A DNA stretch of 64,000 bases, from positions 1 through 64,000 of the forward strand of contig JANFFA010000003.1 in the NCBI GenBank assembly GCA_030848925.1. The letters are read 5' to 3'. Of the stretch, positions 34,594 through 42,349 are shown piece by piece (positions within the stretch are counted from its first letter, which is position 1; each line of letters opens with the position of its first letter). The position numbers and the translations under genes are program-made. Source of the DNA: Rhodalgimonas zhirmunskyi. Lineage in GTDB: Bacteria; Pseudomonadota; Alphaproteobacteria; Rhodobacterales; Rhodobacteraceae. The notes beneath the pieces were generated by a model. The model was not told the DNA's origin and ran no database searches. It was given only the letters and a program-made list of their open reading frames with translations.

Positions 34594-35799
34594 ATGACCC
34601 GTTTCACCATCGCCAGTTTCAACGTGAAAAACCTGATCGGGGCGGACAAGGAATTTTATGAATTCCTGAGCTACACGCCCGAGGAATACGCGTGGAAACA
34701 GGATTGGCTCGCCGATCAGATCCTGACGATGGACGCCGATATCGTGGGCTTTCAGGAGATTTTCGAAGAAGAGGCGCTGCGCGATGTCTTGAAAGAGGCC
34801 GACCGGCGCGGACGGGTTTTGAACGAGGCCGCCCTGCCCGATGCGAGCAAGAGCTATCGCAAGAAGGCGATCTTTCGAAAGCTGGGCTTCACGCCCTATG
34901 ACAAGGCGGCGCTGGCCTTTGCGCCCAATGTGAACGATGGCGAACCGGGGCAGCGGCGGCCCGGACTAGCCATACTGTCCCGTATGGGATTTGCCGACCC
35001 CCCCGTCGCGCTGCAAGAGCTGGACGAGCCGCTTTCGATCCCGTTTCGCGAATTGACTGGTGAGGACTCGGGCTATTATCGCATTTCTCGCCTGTCGCGC
35101 CCCATCCTGAAGGCGCGCGTACCCGTCGGCGGCGAGGTGATCACGGTGTTCAACTGTCACCTCAAATCGAAGCTGGGTGAACACCTGACGCCCAAGGGGG
35201 CCGAGTTCGCGCCGGAAGAAAACCTGCTGTCTTACGATCCCGCGGGCCGTGCGCTCGGGGCGTTGCGCGCCGGGATCCGGCGGATGGCCGAGGCCTGGGT
35301 GCTGCGCCGCGAGATCCTGGCCGAATTGAACCTTGGCCGTCCGGTGATGGTGCTGGGCGATTTCAACGATGGCGAACATGCCGTGAGTTCGGAAATCATC
35401 ACCGGGGAGCTGCCGTTCAAGAATTACTCATGGATGCTGCGCCACGATGCCGATCACCCCAACGATCGCTACTCCAAGGAAGAGAACGAGAAGATCACCG
35501 AAAACGTCGAGCGGGTGCGGCTTCATTCGGCGGAAAAGCTGTTCGTGCGCAAAAGCCTGCGCGACATGGTCTATACGGCGGCATTTGGTGGCGTATACGA
35601 GTCGATCGACCAGATCTACCTGTCACGCCATTTCCATCCCGACTATGCCAAACGGATCGGCGAGATGGAGTATTTCAGCGTGTTCAACGACCACCTGACC
35701 GATGGCTCGCACCCCGAGGCGCCCTATAACAAGCTGGCCTCGGATCATGGCCAGATCATCGCCCATATGCGGCTTGGGCCACCTGACGGTAAGGGCTGA
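34594..35799 (+). CDS. Endonuclease/exonuclease/phosphatase-family hydrolase
   Basis: 401 residues. EEP-fold metal-dependent phosphodiesterase: TIASFNVKNL (Asn metal ligand), DIVGFQEIFEEEAL (Glu), FNCHLKSKLGEH (His), VLGDFNDGEHAV (Asp/Asn) and ASDHGQII (Asp/His) all in the expected order. No signal peptide, so cytoplasmic. It is 30 bases after the dehydratase stop, with GAGAGG ahead of the ATG. The substrate may be nucleic acid or a lipid or inositol phosphate; this cannot be decided. Confidence 0.88.
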   Translation: MTRFTIASFNVKNLIGADKEFYEFLSYTPEEYAWKQDWLADQILTMDADIVGFQEIFEEEALRDVLKEADRRGRVLNEAALPDASKSYRKKAIFRKLGFTPYDKAALAFAPNVNDGEPGQRRPGLAILSRMGFADPPVALQELDEPLSIPFRELTGEDSGYYRISRLSRPILKARVPVGGEVITVFNCHLKSKLGEHLTPKGAEFAPEENLLSYDPAGRALGALRAGIRRMAEAWVLRREILAELNLGRPVMVLGDFNDGEHAVSSEIITGELPFKNYSWMLRHDADHPNDRYSKEENEKITENVERVRLHSAEKLFVRKSLRDMVYTAAFGGVYESIDQIYLSRHFHPDYAKRIGEMEYFSVFNDHLTDGSHPEAPYNKLASDHGQIIAHMRLGPPDGKG

Positions 35800-36001
35800 A
35801 TCGCGTCAACGGGAAAAGGGTATGGAATTCCCCACTGGCGCGGTGCGTCGGCGCAAGGCATGCTGATCCCACAGTCATTTTGATCACCAAAGCATGAGAG
35901 GGGCGGCCCGCCCATTTTCGTTCAAGTAGCGTTCGGGCCCGGTTTTTGGGCCTGCTTGCGAGTTCGTGCACTTGGTCGTGCCCGTGGGCCGCCGAAAGGC
36001 G

Positions 36002-36343
36002 ATGGATGCAGTTCAACTCAAGACCTATGGTTTCGTTTTGGCCGCGGCGCTTGGCTATGCCCTTGCGACCGTGGGGATGAAATTGGCCGCCGGATCGGCC
36101 AGCCACGCGGGCAACTGGACGCTGCTGGCGCTCGCCCTGCTGTTGCTGGGCTTTTTCGCCGCGACCCATTCGGAAATGACGCTGATGCGCGAGGTCCATC
36201 TTGGCGCGCTTTACCTTTTGATCATCGCGGTCGAAACGCTGGTGGTGCTGGTCTATGCGTGGATCATCGGCGAAGGGCTTGGCCCGCGTGACATGCTGGG
36301 CGGCGGACTGGTGCTGGCGGGGGCGCTGATCATCGGGCATTGA
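36002..36343 (+). CDS. Small DMT/SMR-like membrane protein
   Basis: 113 residues with four predicted membrane helices (about 7-28, 37-54, 60-82 and 90-111), the size and layout of SMR or half-size EamA proteins. YALATVGMKLAAG and LGAGxGLVLAGALII-like segments support this. The conserved SMR Glu-14 is not at the usual place, so multidrug transport is not assured. It may be a dimeric exporter or part of a pair; no partner is seen nearby. Confidence 0.7.
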   Translation: MDAVQLKTYGFVLAAALGYALATVGMKLAAGSASHAGNWTLLALALLLLGFFAATHSEMTLMREVHLGALYLLIIAVETLVVLVYAWIIGEGLGPRDMLGGGLVLAGALIIGH

Positions 36344-36420
36344 GAGGGCGGATTGGGTAGATGATTTGACATCGCCCTCCGCCGCGCCCACCTTCGCGCA
36401 AAATGCCGGAGGGACTGCCC

Positions 36421-37209
36421 ATGAAGATTGCCCAACTTGATGATATCGCGCTTCACTATCGCCTTGACGGGCCAAGCGATGGCGCGCCGGTGATCTTTGC
36501 CAATTCGCTGGGCACCGACCTGCGGCTTTGGGACCCGGTGCTGCCGCACCTGCCTGCGGGCCTGCGTATCCTGCGCTATGACAAGCGCGGGCATGGCCTG
36601 TCAGAGGCGCCGGTGGGGCCCTATTCCATGGGGATGCTGGTGCGCGATGCCGAACGGTTGATGGAGCATGTGGGCATGCGCGACGCGGTGATCGTGGGCC
36701 TGTCGATCGGCGGGATGATCGCACAGGGGCTGGCCGTGAAGCGGCTTGACCTGATCCGGGGCATGGTGCTGTCGAACACAGCGGCCAAGATCGGCCAGCC
36801 CGCGATGTGGGCCGAGCGCATCGCCGCGATCCGCGCCGACGGACTCGAAAGCGTTGCCGATGCCACGATGGAGCGTTGGTTCTCGCGCGATTTTCGCACC
36901 ACGCCCGAGCTTGCGCTTTGGCGCAACATGCTGGCCCGCCAACCGCTTGAGGGCTATGCGGGCTGTGCGGCGGCCATTTCCGGCACCGATTTCTATACGC
37001 CAACGTCTGGTTTGCGTCTGCCTTGCCTTGCCGTCGCGGGCAGCGAAGATGGCTCGACCCCGCCTGATCTGGTGCGGGAAACGGCTGACCTGATCCCGGG
37101 CTCGCGTTTTGCGCTGATCCGGCGGGCCGGGCATCTTCCTTGCGTCGAGAAGCCCGAGGAATACGCCGCGCTGCTGGCCGGGTTCCTGCGCGATATCGGG
37201 CATATCTAA
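36421..37209 (+). CDS. pcaD: 3-oxoadipate enol-lactonase-like hydrolase
   Basis: 262 residues. Alpha/beta hydrolase with PcaD features: FANSLGTDLRLWDPVLPHL, RYDKRGHGLSEAP, nucleophile S95 in VGLSIGGMIAQG, DGSTPP acid region and His in AGHLPCVEKPEE. PcaD opens 3-oxoadipate enol-lactone in the beta-ketoadipate pathway. ATG 36421 follows CCGGAGGGA. No other pca genes are in the window, so the specific role is inferred from sequence only. Confidence 0.8.
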   Translation: MKIAQLDDIALHYRLDGPSDGAPVIFANSLGTDLRLWDPVLPHLPAGLRILRYDKRGHGLSEAPVGPYSMGMLVRDAERLMEHVGMRDAVIVGLSIGGMIAQGLAVKRLDLIRGMVLSNTAAKIGQPAMWAERIAAIRADGLESVADATMERWFSRDFRTTPELALWRNMLARQPLEGYAGCAAAISGTDFYTPTSGLRLPCLAVAGSEDGSTPPDLVRETADLIPGSRFALIRRAGHLPCVEKPEEYAALLAGFLRDIGHI

Positions 37210-37329
37210 GGGCGCAGGGCGGGTCAGAGCGGGTCAGAGCGGGAAGGTGCCGCAGTGCACAGGTGCCACATTGCATCCCGAATGCCGTAGCGTCATTATG
37301 CGCGGGACATAAGGGCGAGGATGCGTTTC

Positions 37330-38052
37330 ATGTCTGATTTCCTGTTGATCCACGGGGCCATGCACGGGGCATGGTGCTGGCGCGATCTTGTTCCCGAACT
37401 GAACCTGCGCGGACATCGCGTGCAGGCGATCGACCTGCCGGGCCATGGTGGCGATATGACCCCGATTTCAAAAATTACGCTCGATCTATATGCCGATGCG
37501 ATCCTTGACGCGATCGAGCGCGATTTCGCGGGCGGGCCGGTGCAGCTTGTCGGTCATTCGATGGCGGGCTACCCGATCTCGCTGGCCGCCGAGCGCGCAC
37601 CGGACAAGATCGCCCGGCTGATCTATCTTTGTGCCTATGTGCCGGCAGCTGGCCAATCGCTGGCCGACATGCGCAAGAGCGCGCCGCGCCAACCGCTGTT
37701 GCCGGCGCTGATCCGCTCGGAGGACGGCAAGAGTTTCCGCGTCGATCCGGCCAAGACCGAAGAGCTGTTCTACCACGATTGCCCCGAAGGCACCGCCGCC
37801 TATGCCAATATGCGGCTTTGCGCACAGGCCGTTGCGCCACAGGCCGTGCCCTGCCCGCTGGGTGAAAACTATGCCTCTGTGCCGCGCAGCTACATCCGCT
37901 GCACCGACGATCGCACCATCCCACCGGAATTTCAGGTGACGATGACCCATGATTGGCCCGCCGCGGATGTGTACGAGATGGAGACCAGCCATTCGCCGTT
38001 CTTCGCGGCCCCGCAAGAGCTTGCCCGGCTGTTGTCGCAGATCACCGGATAG
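37330..38052 (+). CDS. Alpha/beta hydrolase (EstC / MES-like esterase)
   Basis: 240 residues. FLLIHGAMHGAWCWRDLVPEL, DLPGHGGDM, nucleophile S77 in VGHSMAGYP, and His in METSHSPFFAAPQE near the C-terminus resemble the pyrethroid/methyl-ester hydrolase group (EstC, plant MES). ATG 37330 is preferred because GCGAGG is about 10 bases upstream; ATG 37321 is directly next to that site and too close. Substrate unknown. Confidence 0.82.
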   Translation: MSDFLLIHGAMHGAWCWRDLVPELNLRGHRVQAIDLPGHGGDMTPISKITLDLYADAILDAIERDFAGGPVQLVGHSMAGYPISLAAERAPDKIARLIYLCAYVPAAGQSLADMRKSAPRQPLLPALIRSEDGKSFRVDPAKTEELFYHDCPEGTAAYANMRLCAQAVAPQAVPCPLGENYASVPRSYIRCTDDRTIPPEFQVTMTHDWPAADVYEMETSHSPFFAAPQELARLLSQITG

Positions 38053-38212
38053 GGGCCGTGCGGCCCTCGCCAAACAACGCCTTTGGCCAAAGTATGGAAT
38101 ACCTGACCTTCCCCAAGGTCACGGGCCGGGGCACTCTTTCCCGACGATCCCTGCAACGCTATAGCCCCTCCACCACCCACTCACGGGCGGAGGCACCCCG
38201 CGCCGGACCTTT

Positions 38213-39424
38213 ATGAACAACCGTCTTGCCCTGACATTCATCCTTCTTACCGTCGGCATCGATGCGATGGGTATCGGTTTGATCCTTCCGGTCATGCCGG
38301 GGTTGATCACCGAGATCGAGGGAGGAACGCTCAGCGAGGCGGCGGTCTGGGGCGGGGTGCTGTCGACCGCCTTTGCGGTGATGCAATTCCTGTTCGCGCC
38401 CCTGCTTGGCGCGCTGTCCGACAGGTTCGGACGGCGGCCCGTGCTGCTGGCCTCGCTTTTGGTGATGGCGCTTGATTACGTGGTGATGGCGCTGGCCGGG
38501 GCGATGTGGATCTTGCTGGCGGGGCGGCTCGTGGGCGGGGTCACGGCGGCGACGCATTCGACGGCGATGGCCTATGTCGCCGATATCTCGAAACCGCACG
38601 AGAAGGCGGCGCGCTTCGGCCTTGTCGGGGCGGGGTTCGGCGTCGGCTTTGTCCTTGGTCCGGTGCTGGGCGGGATGCTGGCGGAATATGGCACGCGCGC
38701 GCCGTTCTGGGCCGCCGCGGCGCTGGCGCTGGCCAATGCGGCGCTGGGGGCCTTCGTGCTGCGGGAAACGGTGACGGACGCGATCCGCCGCCCGTTCAGC
38801 GCCGCGCGCGCCAATCCGTTCGGCGCGCTCAGGCAGGTGTCGGCCCTGCCCGGGCTTGGCGCGCTGATCACGGTCTATTTCCTCTATCAAGTGGCGAGCA
38901 TGGTCTATCCCGCGATCTGGGCCTATTTCACCACGCTGCGGTTTGGCTGGTCAGAGGCGACCGTGGGGCTATCACTGGGGATTTACGGCGCGTTCTTTGG
39001 CCTTGTCCAAGGGTTGGCGGTGCGCCCGGCGATGGCGCGGCTGGGCTATCGCGGCACGGTGCTGTTTGCCTTCGGGGTGGATATCATCGCGCTGGTGCTG
39101 GTGGGGCTGCTCACCTCGGGGACGATGGTGTTGTGGCTGATCCCGTTCATGGCGCTGGGGGCGGTCGGCCTGCCTGCCATTCAGGGCACCATGTCGGCGG
39201 TGATCGCGGATGATGCGCAGGGCGAATTGCAGGGCGTTCTGACCTCGGTCACGTCATTCGCGATGATCGTGACGCCGCTGGCCATGACACAGGTTTTCGC
39301 GTGGTTCACCCGGCCCGATGCCGTGCTTTACCTGCCCGGGGCGCCGTTCCTGCTGTCGGCCCTGTTGATGGTGCTGTGCACCGTGCTGTTCCTGCGCAGT
39401 TCCGTTCCGTCAAGCCCCCACTGA
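38213..39424 (+). CDS. MFS efflux transporter (TetA-like)
   Basis: 403 residues with 12 predicted membrane helices. LTVGIDAMGIGLILPVMPGL in helix 1 and GALSDRFGRRPVLL in loop 2-3 (MFS motif A) are typical of the DHA1 TetA group of proton-drug antiporters. The GFGVGFVLGPVLGG segment matches motif C. Probable exporter of tetracycline-like or other amphipathic molecules; resistance cannot be inferred from similarity alone. No regulator is adjacent. Confidence 0.88.
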   Translation: MNNRLALTFILLTVGIDAMGIGLILPVMPGLITEIEGGTLSEAAVWGGVLSTAFAVMQFLFAPLLGALSDRFGRRPVLLASLLVMALDYVVMALAGAMWILLAGRLVGGVTAATHSTAMAYVADISKPHEKAARFGLVGAGFGVGFVLGPVLGGMLAEYGTRAPFWAAAALALANAALGAFVLRETVTDAIRRPFSAARANPFGALRQVSALPGLGALITVYFLYQVASMVYPAIWAYFTTLRFGWSEATVGLSLGIYGAFFGLVQGLAVRPAMARLGYRGTVLFAFGVDIIALVLVGLLTSGTMVLWLIPFMALGAVGLPAIQGTMSAVIADDAQGELQGVLTSVTSFAMIVTPLAMTQVFAWFTRPDAVLYLPGAPFLLSALLMVLCTVLFLRSSVPSSPH

Positions 39425-39494
39425 GCCGAGATTTCACCTTGCACGCCGCGCGCCATTGCGGCCAAGTTCGGATGGAAACCGGAGGGAGAGAGAC

Positions 39495-40577
39495 ATGACC
39501 ACGATCAAGGCCGCAGTTTGCCGCGAATTCAACGCGCCACTGACCATCGAAGAGATTGAGCTGCGCGCGCCACAGATGGGCGAGGTTCAGGTCGATGTCG
39601 AAGCGGTGGCGATCTGCCATTCCGACATCTCGTTCTGGCAAGGCGGATTCGGCGGCGCGCTGCCGGCGGTCTATGGCCACGAGGCGGCCGGGCGCGTGTC
39701 GGCCGTGGGGCCGGGCGTGCAGGGCGTGGCGGTGGGCGACAGCGTCTGCGTGACGCTGATCCGGGCCTGTGGCACCTGCCGCTGTTGTGGCGAGGGCAAG
39801 CCGACGATCTGCGAAACCCCCTATGACGCGAGCCACGGGCCGCTGACCCTGTCGGATGGCACGCCGGTCTATCATGGCCTTGCCACCGCCGGCTTCGCCG
39901 AGAAGGTCGTCGTCGATCAGAGCCAGGTGGTGACGATCCCCGACAGCATCGGCATGGATGTGGCGTCGCTTCTGTCTTGCGGGGTGATCACGGGCGTGGG
40001 TGCGGCGGTGAACGCCGCCGGTGTGAAGCCGGGCGATGACGTGGTGGTGATCGGCGCAGGGGGCGTGGGCCTGAACGCGATTCAAGGCGCGGCGATTGCC
40101 GGGGCACGCCGCATCGTGGCCGTGGACATGACCGAGGAAAAGCTGGCCGCCGCGCGCGAGTTCGGCGCCACCGACGGCGTGCTGGCCACCGAGGCCAAGC
40201 CGTTTCGCGAGGTGCACAAGCTTCTGGGCCGGGGCGCGGATGCCGTGCTGGTCACCGTGGGGGCCGTGCCCGCCTATGATCAGGCGCCGCGTTACCTTGC
40301 CAATGGCGGCAAGGTGGTGATGGTGGGGATGCCGCATTTCGGCCAGAACGCGACCTATTCGCCGCTTCTGATGGCGGATGCGGGCCAGAGCATCATCGGC
40401 ACCAAGATGGGCGATTGCGTGATCAAGCGCGACATTCCGTGGATGGTGGACATGTACCAGCAAGGGCGGCTCAAGCTGGACGAGCTGGTGTCGAACCGCT
40501 GGCGGCTGGATGAAATCAACGAGGCGATCGCCGACACGATGGGTGGCGCGGCACGGCGCAACGTGATCCTGATGTGA
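39495..40577 (+). CDS. Zinc-dependent alcohol dehydrogenase
   Basis: 360 residues, MDR with zinc. Catalytic zinc ligands in AICHSDISFWQG and YGHEAAGRV; structural zinc loop at CGTCRCCGEGKPTIC (four Cys); Rossmann motif VVIGAGGVGLNAIQ. The closest group is class-III / benzyl-alcohol-like dehydrogenase. ATG 39495 follows GGAGGGAGAG. The next gene, 85 bases on, is an enolase-superfamily enzyme with an intergenic repeat between, and the region onward looks catabolic. Confidence 0.92.
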   Translation: MTTIKAAVCREFNAPLTIEEIELRAPQMGEVQVDVEAVAICHSDISFWQGGFGGALPAVYGHEAAGRVSAVGPGVQGVAVGDSVCVTLIRACGTCRCCGEGKPTICETPYDASHGPLTLSDGTPVYHGLATAGFAEKVVVDQSQVVTIPDSIGMDVASLLSCGVITGVGAAVNAAGVKPGDDVVVIGAGGVGLNAIQGAAIAGARRIVAVDMTEEKLAAAREFGATDGVLATEAKPFREVHKLLGRGADAVLVTVGAVPAYDQAPRYLANGGKVVMVGMPHFGQNATYSPLLMADAGQSIIGTKMGDCVIKRDIPWMVDMYQQGRLKLDELVSNRWRLDEINEAIADTMGGAARRNVILM

Positions 40578-40588
40578 ACCATAGACAT

Positions 40589-40634
40589 GGGGGCGCTGCC
40601 CCCAAACCCCCGGGATATTTGCCGCAAGATGAAA
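40589..40634 (+). repeat. Intergenic repeat, copy B
   Basis: GGGGGCGCTGCCCCC (40589-40603), AAACCCCCGGGATATTT, then GCCGCAAGATGAAA. Follows the alcohol dehydrogenase in its direction. Nearly identical to copy A. Confidence 0.85.
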
Positions 40635-40662
40635 CCAGAGAGTTGTTTGCGAAGGTCGATCC

Positions 40663-41895
40663 ATGAAACTGCAAGACCTTGAGATCATCGTGACCGCCCC
40701 GCCCGCGCCGGGCTGGGGTGGGCGTTATTGGATTTTGGTCAAGCTGACGACCGATACCGGGATCACCGGCTGGGGCGAATGCTATGCCTCGGCTGTGGGG
40801 CCGGTGGCGATGCGCGCGGTGATCGAGGACGTGTTCGCGCGCCACATGGCGGGCGAGAACCCCGAGAACATCGAACTGATGTATCGCCGCGCCTATTCCG
40901 CAGGCTTCACGCAGCGCCCCGACCCCACGGTGATGGGGGCGTTTTCCGGGCTTGAGATCGCGTGCTGGGATATCCTCGGCAAGGATCGGGATCGCTCGGT
41001 GCATGCGCTTCTGGGCGGGCGGATGAACGAACGGGTCCGGGCCTATACCTATCTTTACCCGCAGCCGGGCCAATCGCTTGATACCTTCTGGACCGATCCG
41101 GATGCGGCGGCGAAAAGCGCGGCGCAAATGCTGGCGAAGGGCTACACGGCAGTAAAATTCGACCCCGCCGGGCCCTACACGATCCGGGGCGGGCATATGC
41201 CGGCGGCGTCGGACATTTCGCAATCGGTGGCCTTCTGCAAGGCGATCCGGGCCGCCGTGGGCGACCGGGCCGACCTGTTGTTCGGCACCCATGGGCAATT
41301 CAACGTGGCCGGGGCAGTGCGGCTGGCGCAGGCGATCGCGCCCTATGATCCGCTGTGGTTCGAAGAGCCGATCCCGCCCGATGCGCCCGAGGACATGGCG
41401 CGAGTGGCACGCGCGACCAGTATTCCCGTGGCCACCGGCGAACGGCTAAGCACGCGGGCCGAATTCGCCGCCGTGTTGCGCGCCGGGGCGGCCGAGATCC
41501 TGCAACCCGCGCTGGGGCGCGCCGGAGGGATCTGGGAGGGGCGCAAGATCGCCGTTCTGGCCGAAAGCTTCACCGCGCAGGTGGCGCCGCATCTTTATGC
41601 CGGTCCGGTGGAATGGGCCGCCAATATCCAGCTTTGCGCCGCGATTCCCAACGTGTTGATGGCCGAAAGCATCGAGACCGCGTTTCACAACGACCTGATC
41701 CGGGGTGCGATCCGGGTGGAGGACGGGTTCATAACGCCCTCTGACGCCCCCGGCCTTGGCATCGAGGTGGACGAGGCCCTGGCGCGGGCGCACCCTTACG
41801 ACGGGGACGGTCTGCATCTGGAGATGCAGGAGGCGCCTTGCGATTATGCAAATGGCAACAATTTCGCCGGTGGCGCGCCGCCCAAGTCGGACTAA
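40663..41895 (+). CDS. Enolase-superfamily (mandelate-racemase-type) enzyme
   Basis: 410 residues. N-terminal capping domain (1-125) and TIM barrel. K165 (AVKFDP) sits where the barrel Lys base is found; E235 (FEEP) and E260 (TGERL) are metal ligands; H310 and E317 (PHLYAGPVEW) are the His base side. But the first metal ligand Asp is G208 in FGTHGQF, and the Asp that normally pairs with the His is A283 in QPALGRAGG. It is probably a sugar-acid dehydratase, lactone cycloisomerase or racemase of an unassigned subgroup. The adjacent dehydrogenase and ALDH suggest a catabolic role. Confidence 0.85.
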   Translation: MKLQDLEIIVTAPPAPGWGGRYWILVKLTTDTGITGWGECYASAVGPVAMRAVIEDVFARHMAGENPENIELMYRRAYSAGFTQRPDPTVMGAFSGLEIACWDILGKDRDRSVHALLGGRMNERVRAYTYLYPQPGQSLDTFWTDPDAAAKSAAQMLAKGYTAVKFDPAGPYTIRGGHMPAASDISQSVAFCKAIRAAVGDRADLLFGTHGQFNVAGAVRLAQAIAPYDPLWFEEPIPPDAPEDMARVARATSIPVATGERLSTRAEFAAVLRAGAAEILQPALGRAGGIWEGRKIAVLAESFTAQVAPHLYAGPVEWAANIQLCAAIPNVLMAESIETAFHNDLIRGAIRVEDGFITPSDAPGLGIEVDEALARAHPYDGDGLHLEMQEAPCDYANGNNFAGGAPPKSD

Positions 41896-41940
41896 GCGTC
41901 GCACATCGCGGCACAAATCGTGGCCCCTGGGGGCCGCTGA

Positions 41941-41969
41941 TTGACAAGCCGTGCCAAAATGCCAATCTA
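41941..41969 (+). promoter_or_regulatory. Putative promoter of the ArsR-family gene
   Basis: TTGACA (41941-41946) is a perfect -35, with 17 bases to AATCTA (41964-41969). The predicted start falls at or next to the ATG at 41976, so the mRNA could be leaderless. Confidence 0.5.
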
Positions 41970-41975
41970 GAGCGC

Positions 41976-42347
41976 ATGAACGCACTCGACACCGACGACA
42001 TGCCCTCGCCGCCCGCACCGCCCGGCGAAATGGCCCGCAGCGCGGCACAGGCCGCGGCCTATCTCAAGACGCTGGCCCACGAGGGGCGGCTGATGATCCT
42101 GTGCCACCTCGGCTCGGGCGAGAAGTCAGTGGGCGAGTTGGAAGAGCTTTTGGAAATCCGGCAAGCCGCCGTGAGCCAGATGCTGGCACGGCTGCGCGAG
42201 GAAGGCCTCGTGTCGACTCGCCGCGATGGCAAGACGATCTATTATTCGCTGGCTGATGAGAGCACCTACGAAGTGATCTCGCTGCTGTATCGGTTGTTTT
42301 GCGGTCCGGCGAACGCCCAGCCGGGTGATATGATCGACTGTAGCTGA
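41976..42347 (+). CDS. ArsR-family redox/persulfide-type repressor (SqrR/BigR-like)
   Basis: 123 residues. Winged helix with LKTLAHEGRLMILCHL, IRQAAVSQMLARLREEGLV and the wing RRDGKTIYYSL. C43 (in ILCHL) and C109 (in RLFCG) are 66 residues apart, exactly the spacing of the dithiol switch C41/C107 of Rhodobacter SqrR, which reacts with persulfides; a third C122 is near the end. This argues for a sulfide or oxidant sensor rather than a metal sensor. No sulfide:quinone reductase lies nearby. The gene stops 2 bases from the end of the convergent cobW. Confidence 0.78.
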   Translation: MNALDTDDMPSPPAPPGEMARSAAQAAAYLKTLAHEGRLMILCHLGSGEKSVGELEELLEIRQAAVSQMLARLREEGLVSTRRDGKTIYYSLADESTYEVISLLYRLFCGPANAQPGDMIDCS

Positions 42348-42349
42348 GC

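Noticed and set aside
35901..35917. Terminator after the EEP hydrolase gene (GGGCG-GCC-CGCCC-ATTTT)
   Set aside because: Five-bp stem with a 3-base loop is weak and more than 100 bases after the stop; left unannotated.
35756..37276. 506-codon minus-strand frame
   Set aside because: Spans two supported plus-strand genes and the gap before them, with composition typical of a shadow frame.
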